From Rugamonas aquatica (GTDB lineage: Bacteria; Pseudomonadota; Gammaproteobacteria; Burkholderiales; Burkholderiaceae_D), in the NCBI RefSeq assembly GCF_009380215.1, contig NZ_WHUG01000003.1, positions 639,131-703,130 of the forward strand: a stretch of 64,000 nucleotides of DNA. The letters run 5' to 3'. The notes under the pieces are model-generated. The model was not told the DNA's origin and did no database searches. It saw nothing but the letters and a program-made list of their open reading frames with translations. Positions 10,050 to 18,870 of the stretch are shown here, piece by piece. The position numbers were made by a program, and so were the translations under genes. How positions within the stretch are numbered: position 1 is the first letter of the stretch; each line of letters opens with the position of its first letter.

Positions 10050-11114
10050 TTATACCAGACATTGTTCTAAACCGCTAATAAAGATATCTTTCGGCAGATT
10101 TTTACCGATAAATACCATTTTGCTGCCTCGAACGTCGTTTTCTCCCCATTTGGCGCCCAGGTCGCTGCCCATGATCTGGTGCACGCCCTGGAACACGACC
10201 TTGCGGTCGGCGTCTTTCATGAACAATACGCCTTTGTAGCGCAGCATGCGAGGACCGTAGACATTCACCAGGCCGCCGAGGAACTCGTCGAGCTTGGCGG
10301 TGTCGAACGGGCGTGTACTTTTGAACACAAAAGCGGCGATATCGTCGCTGTGGTGGGCGTGGTGGTGGTTGTGGCCGTGTTCCTCGTGGTGGTGGCCATG
10401 GTCGTGATTGTGGCCGCAGTGCTCGTCATGCACGTGGTCGTCGTCGTGGGCCTGGTCGGTTTCCAGGAAATCCGGGTCCAGCTCCAGCTTGTCGTTCAGG
10501 TTGAAGCCCTTCAGGTCCAGCACCTCGGACAGCGGTGCGCGGCCGAAATCGGCCGTGCTGACCGGTGCGCGCGGGTTGATGCGCTTGAGGCGGGCGGTCA
10601 GCGTGGCGACGTCGTCGGCGCTGACCAGGTCGGTCTTGGACAGCAGCAGCTTGTCGGCGAAGCCGACCTGGCGCTGGGCTTCCTCGTGCTGGTCCAGCTG
10701 GTCCATGGCGTGGCGGGCATCCACCACCGTGACCACGGCGTCGAGCATGTAGTGAGTGCCCACTTCCTCGTCGACGAAGAAGGTCTGCGCCACTGGCCCG
10801 GGATTGGCCAGGCCGGTGGTCTCGATGACGACGCGGTCGAAGTGCAGTTCGCCGGCTTCGCGCTTCTGCGCCAGGCCGCTGAGGGCAACGATCAGGTCGC
10901 CGCGCACGGTGCAGCAGATGCAGCCGTTGTTCATTTCCACGATCTGTTCGCCGCTGTCCTGCACCAGGATTTCGTTGTCGATGTTTTCCTGGCCAAACTC
11001 GTTTTCGATGACGGCGATACGCATGCCATGCTGTTCCTGCAGGATGCGGTTCAGCAGGGTGGTTTTGCCGGCGCCGAGGAAGCCGGTGAGGATGGTGGTC
11101 GGTATCAGTGCCAT
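10050..11114 (-). CDS. CobW/YjiA-family metal-chaperone GTPase with His-rich loop
   Basis: G3E-type GTPase (354 aa) expected to deliver or buffer a metal ion, likely zinc. Motifs in order: Walker A GFLGAGKTT (11-19), the CxCC metal motif within NGCICCTVRG (65-68), the guanine-specificity motif SKTD (near 160), and a histidine/aspartate-rich stretch (about 225-262, many HxH repeats). A CobW C-terminal domain follows. The His-rich loop marks it as a metal-binding member, but the metal cannot be read from sequence. It is a single gene with no cobalamin genes nearby, which argues against a role in B12 synthesis. Confidence 0.87.
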   Translation of the reverse strand: MALIPTTILTGFLGAGKTTLLNRILQEQHGMRIAVIENEFGQENIDNEILVQDSGEQIVEMNNGCICCTVRGDLIVALSGLAQKREAGELHFDRVVIETTGLANPGPVAQTFFVDEEVGTHYMLDAVVTVVDARHAMDQLDQHEEAQRQVGFADKLLLSKTDLVSADDVATLTARLKRINPRAPVSTADFGRAPLSEVLDLKGFNLNDKLELDPDFLETDQAHDDDHVHDEHCGHNHDHGHHHEEHGHNHHHAHHSDDIAAFVFKSTRPFDTAKLDEFLGGLVNVYGPRMLRYKGVLFMKDADRKVVFQGVHQIMGSDLGAKWGENDVRGSKMVFIGKNLPKDIFISGLEQCLV

Positions 11115-11246
11115 GGTGCTTACCAGTCTGGTCTAGGAGGAAACCCTAGATGGGGATCAAATGCAGAAATGCAACCGGCCGATTATGCCGGAATTTGGCC
11201 CGGGCTAGCAATTCGTCCGATTGAGCAACGTCAGTACGGGTGTGCG

Positions 11247-12182
11247 TTACTTCACCTTGGCGCGCGGATGGGCCTTATCGTACACCTCGGCAAGATGCTG
11301 GAAGTCCAGCGCGGTGTAGACCTGGGTCGAGCTGATGCTGGAATGGCCCAGCATTTCCTGCACCGCCCGCAGGTCGCCGGACGATTGCAGCACGTGCGAG
11401 GCGAACGAGTGGCGCAGCATGTGCGGGTGCACATGCACCGGTGCGCCGTGGGCCGCGCCATGGGCCTGCAAACGCTGCTGGATGACCCGTGGCGAGACCC
11501 GCGTGCCGCGCGTGCTGAGGAACAGGGCGTTGCCGCCGTCGGCGGGCGCCGGCCGCACGGCGATCCAGGCCGCCAGCGCGTCGAGCGCGGCGGCGCCGAC
11601 CGGCACCACGCGCTGCTTGTTGCCTTTGCCGGTGACGACCACTTCGCGGTTGTTCAGCGCCACCCAGCCGAGCGCGTCCTTGCCGGCGGTCAAGTCCAGT
11701 CCGGCCAGCTCGGAGACCCGCAGGCCGCTGGAATACAACAGTTCGAACATGGCGCGGTTGCACAGCTCGGCCGGCTCGGGGGCGGCGCCGGCCTGCGGCC
11801 GCGACGGCGCCACCAGCTGCACGGCGTCGTCCACCGACAGCGCGCGCGGCAGCGTCCTGGCGCGCTTGGGGGCGCGCACGCCCTGCACCGGGTTGGCCGC
11901 CAGCGCGGTCTGGCCGCCCAGCCAGTCGAAAAAGCCGCGCCAGCTGGACAGCTTGCGGGCGATCGAACGGGGATCGAGGGCGCGCGCGTGCAGCTTGGCA
12001 GTCAGGCGGCGGATGGTGAAATGGTCGAGCTGCTGCCAGTCCTGGCCGGCGGACAGCCCGGCCAATTCCTGCAGATCGCGCGCGTAGGCGCTGACGGTGT
12101 GGGGCGACAGCCGGCGCTGGTCGCGCAGCTGGGCCAGGTAGGCGTCGATCCAGGCCAGCTTGCGGTCGGGATCGGCGCTCAT
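11247..12182 (-). CDS. xerC: Tyrosine recombinase XerC
   Basis: Site-specific recombinase that resolves chromosome dimers at dif with XerD. Length is 311 aa. An N-terminal SAM-like core-binding domain covers about residues 8-95. The catalytic domain has Arg in SGLRVSEL (near 153), Lys in TGKGNKQR (near 187), HMLRHSFASH (near 255), His in LGHSSISST and Tyr in TQVYT (near 288). The ATG at 12182 (MSADPDRK) is used. The frame extends further upstream but overlaps DUF484. It starts 11 bases after the DUF484 gene, the usual xerC partner. XerD is the alternative; context favours XerC. Confidence 0.93.
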   Translation of the reverse strand: MSADPDRKLAWIDAYLAQLRDQRRLSPHTVSAYARDLQELAGLSAGQDWQQLDHFTIRRLTAKLHARALDPRSIARKLSSWRGFFDWLGGQTALAANPVQGVRAPKRARTLPRALSVDDAVQLVAPSRPQAGAAPEPAELCNRAMFELLYSSGLRVSELAGLDLTAGKDALGWVALNNREVVVTGKGNKQRVVPVGAAALDALAAWIAVRPAPADGGNALFLSTRGTRVSPRVIQQRLQAHGAAHGAPVHVHPHMLRHSFASHVLQSSGDLRAVQEMLGHSSISSTQVYTALDFQHLAEVYDKAHPRAKVK

Positions 12183-12193
12183 GGCGGCGTCGC

Positions 12194-12862
12194 TCAGGCC
12201 AGCAGCCAGGCCAGCGCGGTGCTGGTGGTTTCGCCGATGTGGACCAGGAAGTCGGTGGCCATCAGCGAGGTGAAGCGCGCCGGGTCGGACGAGCCCAGTA
12301 TCAGCAGGCCGAAGGCGTTCTTGTTGCCCGGCTTGCGCAGAGGAATGATGACGGTGGACGTGATGCCGGTGGCGTCTTCCAGCCAGCGCACCGCTTCGAA
12401 ATCCTTGTTGGTGCCGCAATACGGCGCCATCAGGCTGTTGGCGAAGATGCGCGCATCTTCCGATACGCCGTTGACGAACCATTCGCCCAGGTAGTCCGGC
12501 GCGGTGTCCCAGATGCGCAGCGTGGCCTGCGGTACATCAAAACTCGACTTCAGGCCGCTGACCACCGCGTGTGGCATGGAACCCACATCTTCGGCTTCCA
12601 GCAGCACCTTGGTCCAGCGGTGGAACTTGTTGGCGATCGCTTCGTTTTCCGAAGCCAGGCGCATCAAATTGCTCATGCGCAATTCCAGCGCCTTGTACTT
12701 GTCGCGCATCACTTCCATCTGGCGCTCTTGCAGCGACACGGCGCGTCCCGTCAGTGGGCTGGCCAGTTTGATTTCTCCCAGCAGTTCAGCATGCTCTTCG
12801 AAGAAATTCGGGTGTTCGGTCAGGTATTGCGCGACGAGGGTGTGATCCAGTGGGACAGTCAT
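12194..12862 (-). CDS. DUF484 family protein
   Basis: Cytoplasmic protein of 222 aa with a short helical N-terminus (LVAQYLTEHPNFFEEH) and a GAF-like domain over about residues 85-220. DUF484 genes typically sit between dapF and xerC. Here xerC follows directly, but dapF is 3 kb away beyond a porin and a Sel1-repeat gene. Molecular function is not established. Confidence 0.88.
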   Translation of the reverse strand: MTVPLDHTLVAQYLTEHPNFFEEHAELLGEIKLASPLTGRAVSLQERQMEVMRDKYKALELRMSNLMRLASENEAIANKFHRWTKVLLEAEDVGSMPHAVVSGLKSSFDVPQATLRIWDTAPDYLGEWFVNGVSEDARIFANSLMAPYCGTNKDFEAVRWLEDATGITSTVIIPLRKPGNKNAFGLLILGSSDPARFTSLMATDFLVHIGETTSTALAWLLA

Positions 12863-12908
12863 TGAGGTACTTTATTTGCGAAGGTGGAAAGGCATAGTCA
12901 TTCTAAAC

Positions 12909-12940
12909 GAAAAAAAACGGACATGGTTGCCCATGCCCGT
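12909..12940 (-). terminator. Intrinsic terminator after the porin
   Basis: On the minus strand the stem ACGGGCATGG-gcaa-CCATGTCCGT is followed by eight T residues, 45 bases after the porin stop. Confidence 0.9.
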
Positions 12941-12984
12941 CATTCCCCAACCCAAGCGCCGGCAGTTCTTGCCGACTGCGCGGC

Positions 12985-14040
12985 TTAGAAGTTGTGGTGG
13001 ATACCGAGGCTGTAGAAATTCAGCGTGGTGGCTGCCTTCTTGTTCGAGGCATCGACATACAGGTAGGTGCGGGCCGACAGATTGTAGTCGTAGCCGATCG
13101 ACGCTTGCTTGGTCTTGACCAGGGCCGGGTTGTTCAGGCTGTTGTCCGGGGTCTTCTGGCCGTAGCCGAAGCGCACCAGGCCGGCGCCGACGGTGTAGTT
13201 GGCGCCCAACAGCCAGGCTTTGGTGATCGGGTTGATCAGCGTGCTGTTGGCCTGGTCCTGCTTCTGGTACGAACCCATCAGTTTCAGGTCGTTGATCGGT
13301 TTGAACGATGCGCCGACCGACCACAGTTTGGTTTCGATGGCGTTTTTCTCGTAGGCGGCGTAGGCGGCGAACGGGCCGTTGGTGGCGGTGGCGCTCAGCG
13401 AGTAAGGCGTGGTCAGCGGTGCGGCGTTGGCGGCGAACTGCGGCGCTGCGGCGGTGCCCTTGCCGATGATGGCCGGGCTGTTGTTGGCTTCCTTGGCGGC
13501 CACGGTGGCGTTGAACTGGAAGATGCCGCCGATCACAGGGGTGTTATAGAACACGGCGTTCGAGAAGCGGTTGGCCGAGTTGCCGACCTGGCTCAGCGGA
13601 TCGCTGGTGTAGCCGGCCACTTGCAGGTCGGTCTGGTAGCCGGCGATGGCCGGCATGCCGCTCCATGGCTCGAAGGCGGTGCTGGTTTCCTGGAAGGCGG
13701 TCAGGCCGCGGCCCAGACGCACGGTACCGAAGTCGCCCTGCAGGCCGACGCGGCTCTGGCCCTGGAACAGCGGACGGCTGTTGGCGCCGGAAGTGTTTTC
13801 GATGGTGCCGGTGTCCGGCTCGTAGCGGATTTCCAGCTGGAAGATGGCTTTCAAGCCGCTGCCCAGGTCTTCGACGCCTTTGAAACCGAGTTTGTTGTTG
13901 TCGCGTTTGCCGACCAGGGTGGTGGTGCCAGTGCGCTTGGAAATGCCTGCATCTACAGTGCCATAGATGGTCACGGACGATTGCGCGTATGCGCCAGCAA
14001 AAACGCCCATGAGAGCCAGAGCCACTAAAGATTTTTTCAT
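12985..14040 (-). CDS. Gram-negative general porin (Porin_4 family)
   Basis: Outer-membrane trimeric beta-barrel porin, 351 aa. The ATG at 14040 gives a clear signal peptide (MKKSLVALALMGVFAGAYAQ, cleaved after AYA). The mature protein opens SSVTIYGTVDAGI, the classic start of betaproteobacterial porins. The barrel ends in the terminal Phe of HHNF needed for BAM recognition. AAAGGA precedes the start. It is followed by a strong terminator and preceded by a 423-base intergenic region, so it is a single-gene transcript. It lies inside an otherwise conserved dapF-DUF484-xerC neighbourhood. Confidence 0.95.
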   Translation of the reverse strand: MKKSLVALALMGVFAGAYAQSSVTIYGTVDAGISKRTGTTTLVGKRDNNKLGFKGVEDLGSGLKAIFQLEIRYEPDTGTIENTSGANSRPLFQGQSRVGLQGDFGTVRLGRGLTAFQETSTAFEPWSGMPAIAGYQTDLQVAGYTSDPLSQVGNSANRFSNAVFYNTPVIGGIFQFNATVAAKEANNSPAIIGKGTAAAPQFAANAAPLTTPYSLSATATNGPFAAYAAYEKNAIETKLWSVGASFKPINDLKLMGSYQKQDQANSTLINPITKAWLLGANYTVGAGLVRFGYGQKTPDNSLNNPALVKTKQASIGYDYNLSARTYLYVDASNKKAATTLNFYSLGIHHNF

Positions 14041-14463
14041 TTGAGTTATTCCTTTATGAGTGAACGTGCATACTTCCAAAGCTTGCGGATCGCGTACTTC
14101 GACCCTCGGATGATAGGAACCTTAATATCTGACCGGGCGGAACACGCTGGATTGGTTGATTATGACGGCTAGTTTTGGTCGAAAGCCAAAGAAACCGGGC
14201 TTCTTGTTGTATTTTTGAAACGCTTGATTCACAGGCCATTCGTGCCTGTTTTCCTATTATTTCCTTTCATTCAGGCATCAAAACAGCTCTAGCGTACAGG
14301 GCGGAGCGGGGTGGGGCGCTTGTGCCAAATCAAAGTCGTCCGCAGATTATTTAGGGTGTGGCGCGGATCGCACGCTACACTCATAAGTAGCAACGGTCGC
14401 CGGAACCTGCACAGACAGCGTAGCTGCACCGCCCGCTCCATGAATCGGACTAATAGTGAGACG
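14041..14463. other. 423-base intergenic region between divergent porin and Sel1-repeat genes
   Basis: It holds the promoters of both genes. I see no convincing ORF, repeat or RNA gene. The porin side has an AAAGGA binding site and a moderately AT-rich stretch (about 14125-14270). On the Sel1 side TACACT near 14372 could be a -10 box. Confidence 0.5.
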
Positions 14464-16041
14464 ATGGCTAATCGCGAAGAATTAGGGATCATCAGGGGGG
14501 CCCGCGCGGGAGATGCGGTATGCCAGCTGGCATTGGGCAAGCTCTACCTGTTCGGCGGCGCCAGCTTGCCGCTCAGTCTGCCTACGGCGCTGCACTGGCT
14601 CAACCGCGCCGCCCTGCAGGAGCAGGATGAAGCCTGGATGTTGATCGGCAGCTACGTTCCCTTTGAGCACGCCCAGCACTGCCTGCCGGCCGTGCTGTCC
14701 TGGTACGACCGCGCCTACGATGCCGGCGTCGAACAGGCCGGCCTGGTGCTGGCGCAACTGGTGTTAAATCAAGCCGCGTCGCCGGCGTTGCGGAACGAAG
14801 CGTCGCATTTGCGCGACAAGGCCCTGCAGGCGCTGGAGACGGCCGCCCGCGCCGGTTCGGCCGAGGCGCAATGGCTGCTGGCGCATCAGTCCGGCGCGCA
14901 GCCGCCGACGGCCGCGTCGCCGGCGCCGCAACCGTCCAGGCGCGGCCAGGGTAGTCCACCGTCGCACCGGGGCAGCGCCCGCCAGCAGTGGCTGGCGCGG
15001 GCGGCCGACAGCGGCCTGGCCGCCGCCCAGTACGCGGTGCTGGAACAAGCCTGGCACGGCGACCGCGCGGCGTTTTTACAACGGGCGTTGCCGCTGGCGC
15101 GCAAGTTGCTGGCCGATGCCCCGGCCGATGCCGAAGCGGCCCGCGCGGCCGACTGGCCGCTGGCGGCCGCCCAGCTGACCTTGCTGGCGCGCTGCGCCGA
15201 GCTGTACGACCACCATCCCGAGCACCGCGCCGAATTGCACCACTGCCGCGAACTGGCCGCCTACGGCGGCGAACGCCACGCCCAGCTGGCGCTGGGGCTG
15301 TGGTTCGCCCGCATGGACGGCGACGGCAAGCGGCAGGCAGAAGGCATTGCCGCCGTCAACTTCAAGCGCGCGATACGCTGGCTGACGCAGGCCGGCGAGC
15401 AGGGCCTGGCCGAGGCCTGGTACGCCTTGTCGCGCATCTATCTGAAACCGGAGTTTTCCCAGCGCAGCGTGGCGGAAGCCCAGGGCTACCTGGAGCGGGC
15501 GGCCGACATGGGCCACGGCCTGGCGCAGCTGGAATGCGGCATGTATGCATGGCGCAATCGCCGCACCGATGAAAACAGCGACGTGCGCGCCGCCTACTGG
15601 CTGCAGAAGGCGGCGGCCCAGGGCTGCGGGGAGGCCGAGGCGGCGCTGGCGCGCGTGGGCGCGGAGCCCAAGACGTCGGCCTGGGCCCACGCCATACTCA
15701 ATGGCATGCCGCGTGAAGTATTGGAAAGCCAGCCTTTGCTGGCGGCGCGGCTGGAGTTGGCCGAGCTGTTCGGCCTGAGCCGGGCGGAAGCGTTGCTGCT
15801 GGATGTGAAGGCGGCCGACCAGGGCCATTGCCTGGTGGTCGACATCCGTGCCAGCTACGGCCGCAGCAAGCGGCGGCTGGTCTTGCTGCGCACCGCGCGC
15901 GAACGGCAGGCGCTGGACCGCATCGGCCGCCTGTTCGAGCAGCTCGACAACGGCCCGGAGGGCCTGGAAGGGAATTACCGCCAGCGTCTGTACCGGCTGA
16001 AAACCTGGGTGCCGCCGGCCGAGGACCGGCTGGCGGCCTGA
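14464..16041 (+). CDS. Sel1-repeat (TPR-like) protein
   Basis: Protein of 525 aa built of helical SEL1-type repeats. Recognisable units include LALGKLYLFGG...ALHWLNRAA near the start, and AIRWLTQAGEQGLAEAWYAL, AQGYLERAADMGHGLAQLEC and AAYWLQKAAAQGCGEAEAAL around residues 295-400. No signal peptide or membrane segment is visible, so it is likely a cytoplasmic scaffold for protein-protein contacts. The start at 14464 (MANREELGI) begins directly with repeat-like helices. An in-frame upstream extension is Arg-rich and unlike protein. It is convergent with dapF across a short hairpin. Confidence 0.78.
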   Translation: MANREELGIIRGARAGDAVCQLALGKLYLFGGASLPLSLPTALHWLNRAALQEQDEAWMLIGSYVPFEHAQHCLPAVLSWYDRAYDAGVEQAGLVLAQLVLNQAASPALRNEASHLRDKALQALETAARAGSAEAQWLLAHQSGAQPPTAASPAPQPSRRGQGSPPSHRGSARQQWLARAADSGLAAAQYAVLEQAWHGDRAAFLQRALPLARKLLADAPADAEAARAADWPLAAAQLTLLARCAELYDHHPEHRAELHHCRELAAYGGERHAQLALGLWFARMDGDGKRQAEGIAAVNFKRAIRWLTQAGEQGLAEAWYALSRIYLKPEFSQRSVAEAQGYLERAADMGHGLAQLECGMYAWRNRRTDENSDVRAAYWLQKAAAQGCGEAEAALARVGAEPKTSAWAHAILNGMPREVLESQPLLAARLELAELFGLSRAEALLLDVKAADQGHCLVVDIRASYGRSKRRLVLLRTARERQALDRIGRLFEQLDNGPEGLEGNYRQRLYRLKTWVPPAEDRLAA

Positions 16042-16062
16042 GCCGGCGCAGGGGCCGGCTTA
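16041..16062. terminator. Hairpin between convergent Sel1 and dapF genes
   Basis: AGCCGGC/GCCGGCT perfect 7-base stem filling the 18-base gap between the two stop codons. It may act in both directions. T-runs are weak. Confidence 0.4.
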
Positions 16063-16923
16063 AATCTCGATCTCGCCTTCGAACACCGTTACCGCCGGGC
16101 CGGTCAGCAGCACCGGCTGGCCCACGCCCGCCCAGCTGATCGACAACTGGCCGCCGCGCGCATCGACGCGCACCGGGCTGTCGAGCAGGCCGCGGCGGAT
16201 GCCGGCCACCACGGCCGCGCACGAACCGGTGCCGCAAGCCAGGGTTTCGCCGACGCCGCGCTCGAACACGCGCAGGCGGATGTGGCCGCGGTCGACGATC
16301 TGCATGAAGCCGGCGTTGACGCGGTTGGGGAAGCGCGGATGATGTTCGATCAGCGGACCGGTCAGCTCGACCGGCGCGGTGTCGACATCGTCGACCACCT
16401 GCACCGCGTGCGGGTTGCCCATCGAAACCACCGACATCAGCACGCTCTCGCGCGCGCCGCCCAACTCCAGCACCAGCGGCCACAGCGTATCGTCGGCCAG
16501 GCGCTCGCCGTGCAGGCCTTCGGCGTCGAAGGGCACGCGCTGCGGTTCCAGCACCGGGGCGCCCATGTCGACGGTGATGCTGCCATCCAGCTCCAGGCGT
16601 GGCGCGATCACGCCGGCCTTGGTTTCCACGGTGATGCTGCGCTGCGCGGTCAGGCCTTTTTCCGAGACGAACTTGACGAAGGCGCGCGAGCCGTTGCCGC
16701 ACTGCTCGACCTCGCCGCCGTCGGCGTTGAAGATGCGGTAGCGGAAGTCGCAGCCCGGCTGGGTAGGCTTTTCCACCAGCAGGATCTGGTCGGCGCCGAC
16801 GCCGAAGCGCCGGTCGCCCAGCAATTTCCATTGCGCGGGCGAGAAATCGATGTGCTGGTTGATGCCGTCGATGACCACGAAGTCATTGCCGGCGCCGTGC
16901 ATTTTGGTGAATTTGAGTTTCAT
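16060..16923 (-). CDS. dapF: Diaminopimelate epimerase
   Basis: Converts LL- to meso-diaminopimelate for lysine and peptidoglycan synthesis. Length is 287 aa. It starts [15 protein letters not shown], the family signature. The two catalytic cysteines are in [10 protein letters not shown] (C75) and in [10 protein letters not shown] (near 231). It is the last gene of a leftward run lpxL-type, lpxL-type, dapF with gaps of -4 and 13 bases. Confidence 0.97.
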   Translation of the reverse strand: MKLKFTKMHGAGNDFVVIDGINQHIDFSPAQWKLLGDRRFGVGADQILLVEKPTQPGCDFRYRIFNADGGEVEQCGNGSRAFVKFVSEKGLTAQRSITVETKAGVIAPRLELDGSITVDMGAPVLEPQRVPFDAEGLHGERLADDTLWPLVLELGGARESVLMSVVSMGNPHAVQVVDDVDTAPVELTGPLIEHHPRFPNRVNAGFMQIVDRGHIRLRVFERGVGETLACGTGSCAAVVAGIRRGLLDSPVRVDARGGQLSISWAGVGQPVLLTGPAVTVFEGEIEI

Positions 16924-16936
16924 CTGTGCCTGTGTT

Positions 16937-17815
16937 TTATTCGGAACGCTGGTACAGCGAAGGTTCGCCGTTCGGGCGCGTCTTGAACCGTTTGTGCGTC
17001 CAGAAATATTCGGCCGGCGCTTCGCGCACGCGTTCCTCGATGAACTCGTTCATGCGGCGGGTGGCGGCGACCATGTCGGGACCAGGGTAATTGTCCCACA
17101 CCGGATAGAATTTCACACGCCAGCCCTGGTAATCGGGCAGGAAGGTGGCGATCACCGGCATCACCTGGGCGCCGGTGGTGGCGGCGATGCGGGCGGTGGC
17201 CGTCAGCGTGGCCGCCTCGATGCCGAAGAAGGGCACGAACTCGGCATCCTTCTCGCCGAAATCCATGTCCGGCAGCATGAAGTAGGGCAGCTTGTCGCGC
17301 AGCGCGCGCAGGATGGGCTTGATGCCATCCTGGCGAGTGAACAGCTTGACCGGCTGGAAGCGGGCGCGGCCGGCGCGCAGCACCTTGTCGAAGGTGGCGT
17401 TCTTTTGCTGCACATACATGGACGAGGCGCTGGTCACCATGGCGATCGAGGCGCCGGCCACGTCCAGGCAGACGAAGTGCGGGCACAGCAGGATGGTCGG
17501 CCTGGACGTCATTTCCTCCACCGGCACCGGACCCGGCTCGACCTTGATCAGGCGCTTCAATCTTTCCTCCGACGCCCACCACAGGATGCCGCGCTCCCAC
17601 ACGCTGCGCGAATAGGCCTGGAAGTGGCGGCGGGCGATGCCGATGCGCTCGGCCTCGCTCAGCTCCGGCATGCACAGGCGCAGATTGGTCAGCGTGATAT
17701 GGCGGCGCGAACGCATCACCAGAAACAGCAGGCTGCCGACGGCGTCGCCGAAACGGCCCAGCACCGGCAGCGGCAGCCAGTGCAGCAGCCACATAATCCC
17801 CAGCAGCAGCTTCAT
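16937..17815 (-). CDS. Lipid A late acyltransferase, LpxL/HtrB family (second of pair)
   Basis: Inner-membrane-associated acyltransferase adding a secondary acyl chain to Kdo-lipid A. Length is 292 aa. An N-terminal hydrophobic anchor (about 3-22) is followed by the catalytic H-x4-D motif in [11 protein letters not shown] (near residue 112) and the conserved [13 protein letters not shown] near the C-terminus. Its ATG overlaps the stop of the upstream paralogue (17812-17815), so the two are translationally coupled. Which acyl position each enzyme modifies cannot be told from sequence. Confidence 0.92.
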   Translation of the reverse strand: MKLLLGIMWLLHWLPLPVLGRFGDAVGSLLFLVMRSRRHITLTNLRLCMPELSEAERIGIARRHFQAYSRSVWERGILWWASEERLKRLIKVEPGPVPVEEMTSRPTILLCPHFVCLDVAGASIAMVTSASSMYVQQKNATFDKVLRAGRARFQPVKLFTRQDGIKPILRALRDKLPYFMLPDMDFGEKDAEFVPFFGIEAATLTATARIAATTGAQVMPVIATFLPDYQGWRVKFYPVWDNYPGPDMVAATRRMNEFIEERVREAPAEYFWTHKRFKTRPNGEPSLYQRSE

Positions 17816-18675
17816 GCCTGTTCTCCCGCCGTTGGCGCCGGGGTCGGCGCGTCTATGCCGGCCGGCACCTTGTAGCGGTTGTAGCTCCAGAAGTACTGGC
17901 TGGGACTGCGCGCGATCAGGCGCTCCATGGCGTGGTTGATGGTCTGGGCCTGTTCGGCGGCGCTGCCGTCCAGCGTGCCGTCGAAGGGCACGAAGCGGAT
18001 CACATAGCCTTTACCGCCAGGCAGGCGCTCGGCGTAGGTGACGATGATGGTGGCGTCGCCCAGCTGCGCCAGCTTGGCGGGCAGCGTCATGGTGTAAGCG
18101 TCGCGGCCGAAGAAGGTGGCCCACACGCCTTCGCCTTCCTGCGGCACCTGGTCCGGCAGCAGGCCGATCGGCTTGCCTTTCTTGAGGCATTTGGCCAGCA
18201 TGCGTACGCCGGACATATTGGCCGGCGCCAGCAGCAGGTTGTCGCGCGCGCGCGCGCCCTCGATCAGCGGCTTCAGCGCCTCCTTTTTTGGCGGACGGTA
18301 CATCACCATCAACTCGGTGCGCAGGGCGATTTCCTGCGCGACGATTTCAAAACAGCCCAGGTGGGGCGTCAGGAAGACGATGCCGCGGCCGGCATCCAGC
18401 TCGGTCTGGACGATGGCCCAGTTCTCGTCGCTGGCGTGGCGCGACACGCGCTCGGGCTTGGCGCACCAGATGAAGGGCAGTTCGACGATGCTCTTGCCGG
18501 CCTCGGCGATGGCGGCCGACAGGTGCCGGGAATAGCCCGCCTGCGCCAGGTTATCGCGCATGCGGCGGCGATAGGAAGGCGAGCTCAGGTAGACCAGCCA
18601 TCCCAGCACGGTCCCCATCGCGTGCAAAAACGGCAATGGGAAGATTGAAAAAAATCGAAAAATTGGAACAAGCAT
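17812..18675 (-). CDS. Lipid A late acyltransferase, LpxL/LpxM family (first of pair)
   Basis: Second secondary-acyltransferase paralogue, 287 aa. An N-terminal anchor is present (FFSIFPLPFLHAMGTVLGWL). The catalytic H-x4-E is in TPHLGCFEIVA (near residue 118), and SQYFWSYNRYKVP lies near the C-terminus. The start at 18675 (MLVPIFRFF) is chosen because the open frame further upstream reads unlike protein. The true start remains somewhat uncertain because no strong binding site is seen. It is divergent from metK. Confidence 0.9.
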   Translation of the reverse strand: MLVPIFRFFSIFPLPFLHAMGTVLGWLVYLSSPSYRRRMRDNLAQAGYSRHLSAAIAEAGKSIVELPFIWCAKPERVSRHASDENWAIVQTELDAGRGIVFLTPHLGCFEIVAQEIALRTELMVMYRPPKKEALKPLIEGARARDNLLLAPANMSGVRMLAKCLKKGKPIGLLPDQVPQEGEGVWATFFGRDAYTMTLPAKLAQLGDATIIVTYAERLPGGKGYVIRFVPFDGTLDGSAAEQAQTINHAMERLIARSPSQYFWSYNRYKVPAGIDAPTPAPTAGEQA

Positions 18676-18781
18676 GAGTAATTCGTCTAATAGAAGGAGC
18701 TTTTGGCCTCTGTTGCCGTGCCAAAATTTTTTAAGAAGCGTAAAATACCACGTATGGAGTATCCGCTGAGTTAACAGACAA

Positions 18782-18870
18782 CTTGCGAAGCGGAATATAA
18801 ATGTCGCTAAAGCGTCGCAAGCCGTATTGGTTAGCGACAAAACATTCTCAACCAGTATCAGGAGCTTGCG
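18782..18870 (+). promoter_or_regulatory. Structured leader before metK: hairpin with loop complementary to the start region
   Basis: TGTCGCTAA (18802-18810) and TTAGCGACA (18831-18839) form a perfect 9-base stem. Loop bases CGCAAGC (18816-18822) are exactly complementary to GCTTGCG (18864-18870), which overlaps the last base of the GGAG binding site and abuts the metK ATG. The same loop bases can instead pair with CTTGCG at 18782-18787. This makes two exclusive folds, one of which would cover the ribosome binding region. It may be a cis-regulatory RNA. A TATAAA at 18796-18801 is a caution, because a promoter there would start the transcript inside the stem. Confidence 0.45.

Noticed and set aside
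10179..12494. 771-codon plus-strand frame across the CobW-type, xerC and DUF484 genes
   Set aside because: Spans three real genes and their spacers on the other strand, with Val/Gly/Ala/His-rich translation.
18676..18840. N-terminal extension of the first lipid A acyltransferase
   Set aside because: Open in frame but not acyltransferase-like. It would overlap the metK control region, and the family anchor begins at 18675.
18782..18870. Calling the metK leader a known SAM-II or SAM/SAH riboswitch
   Set aside because: The geometry is similar, but I could not match the conserved core bases by eye, so only a candidate structure is reported.
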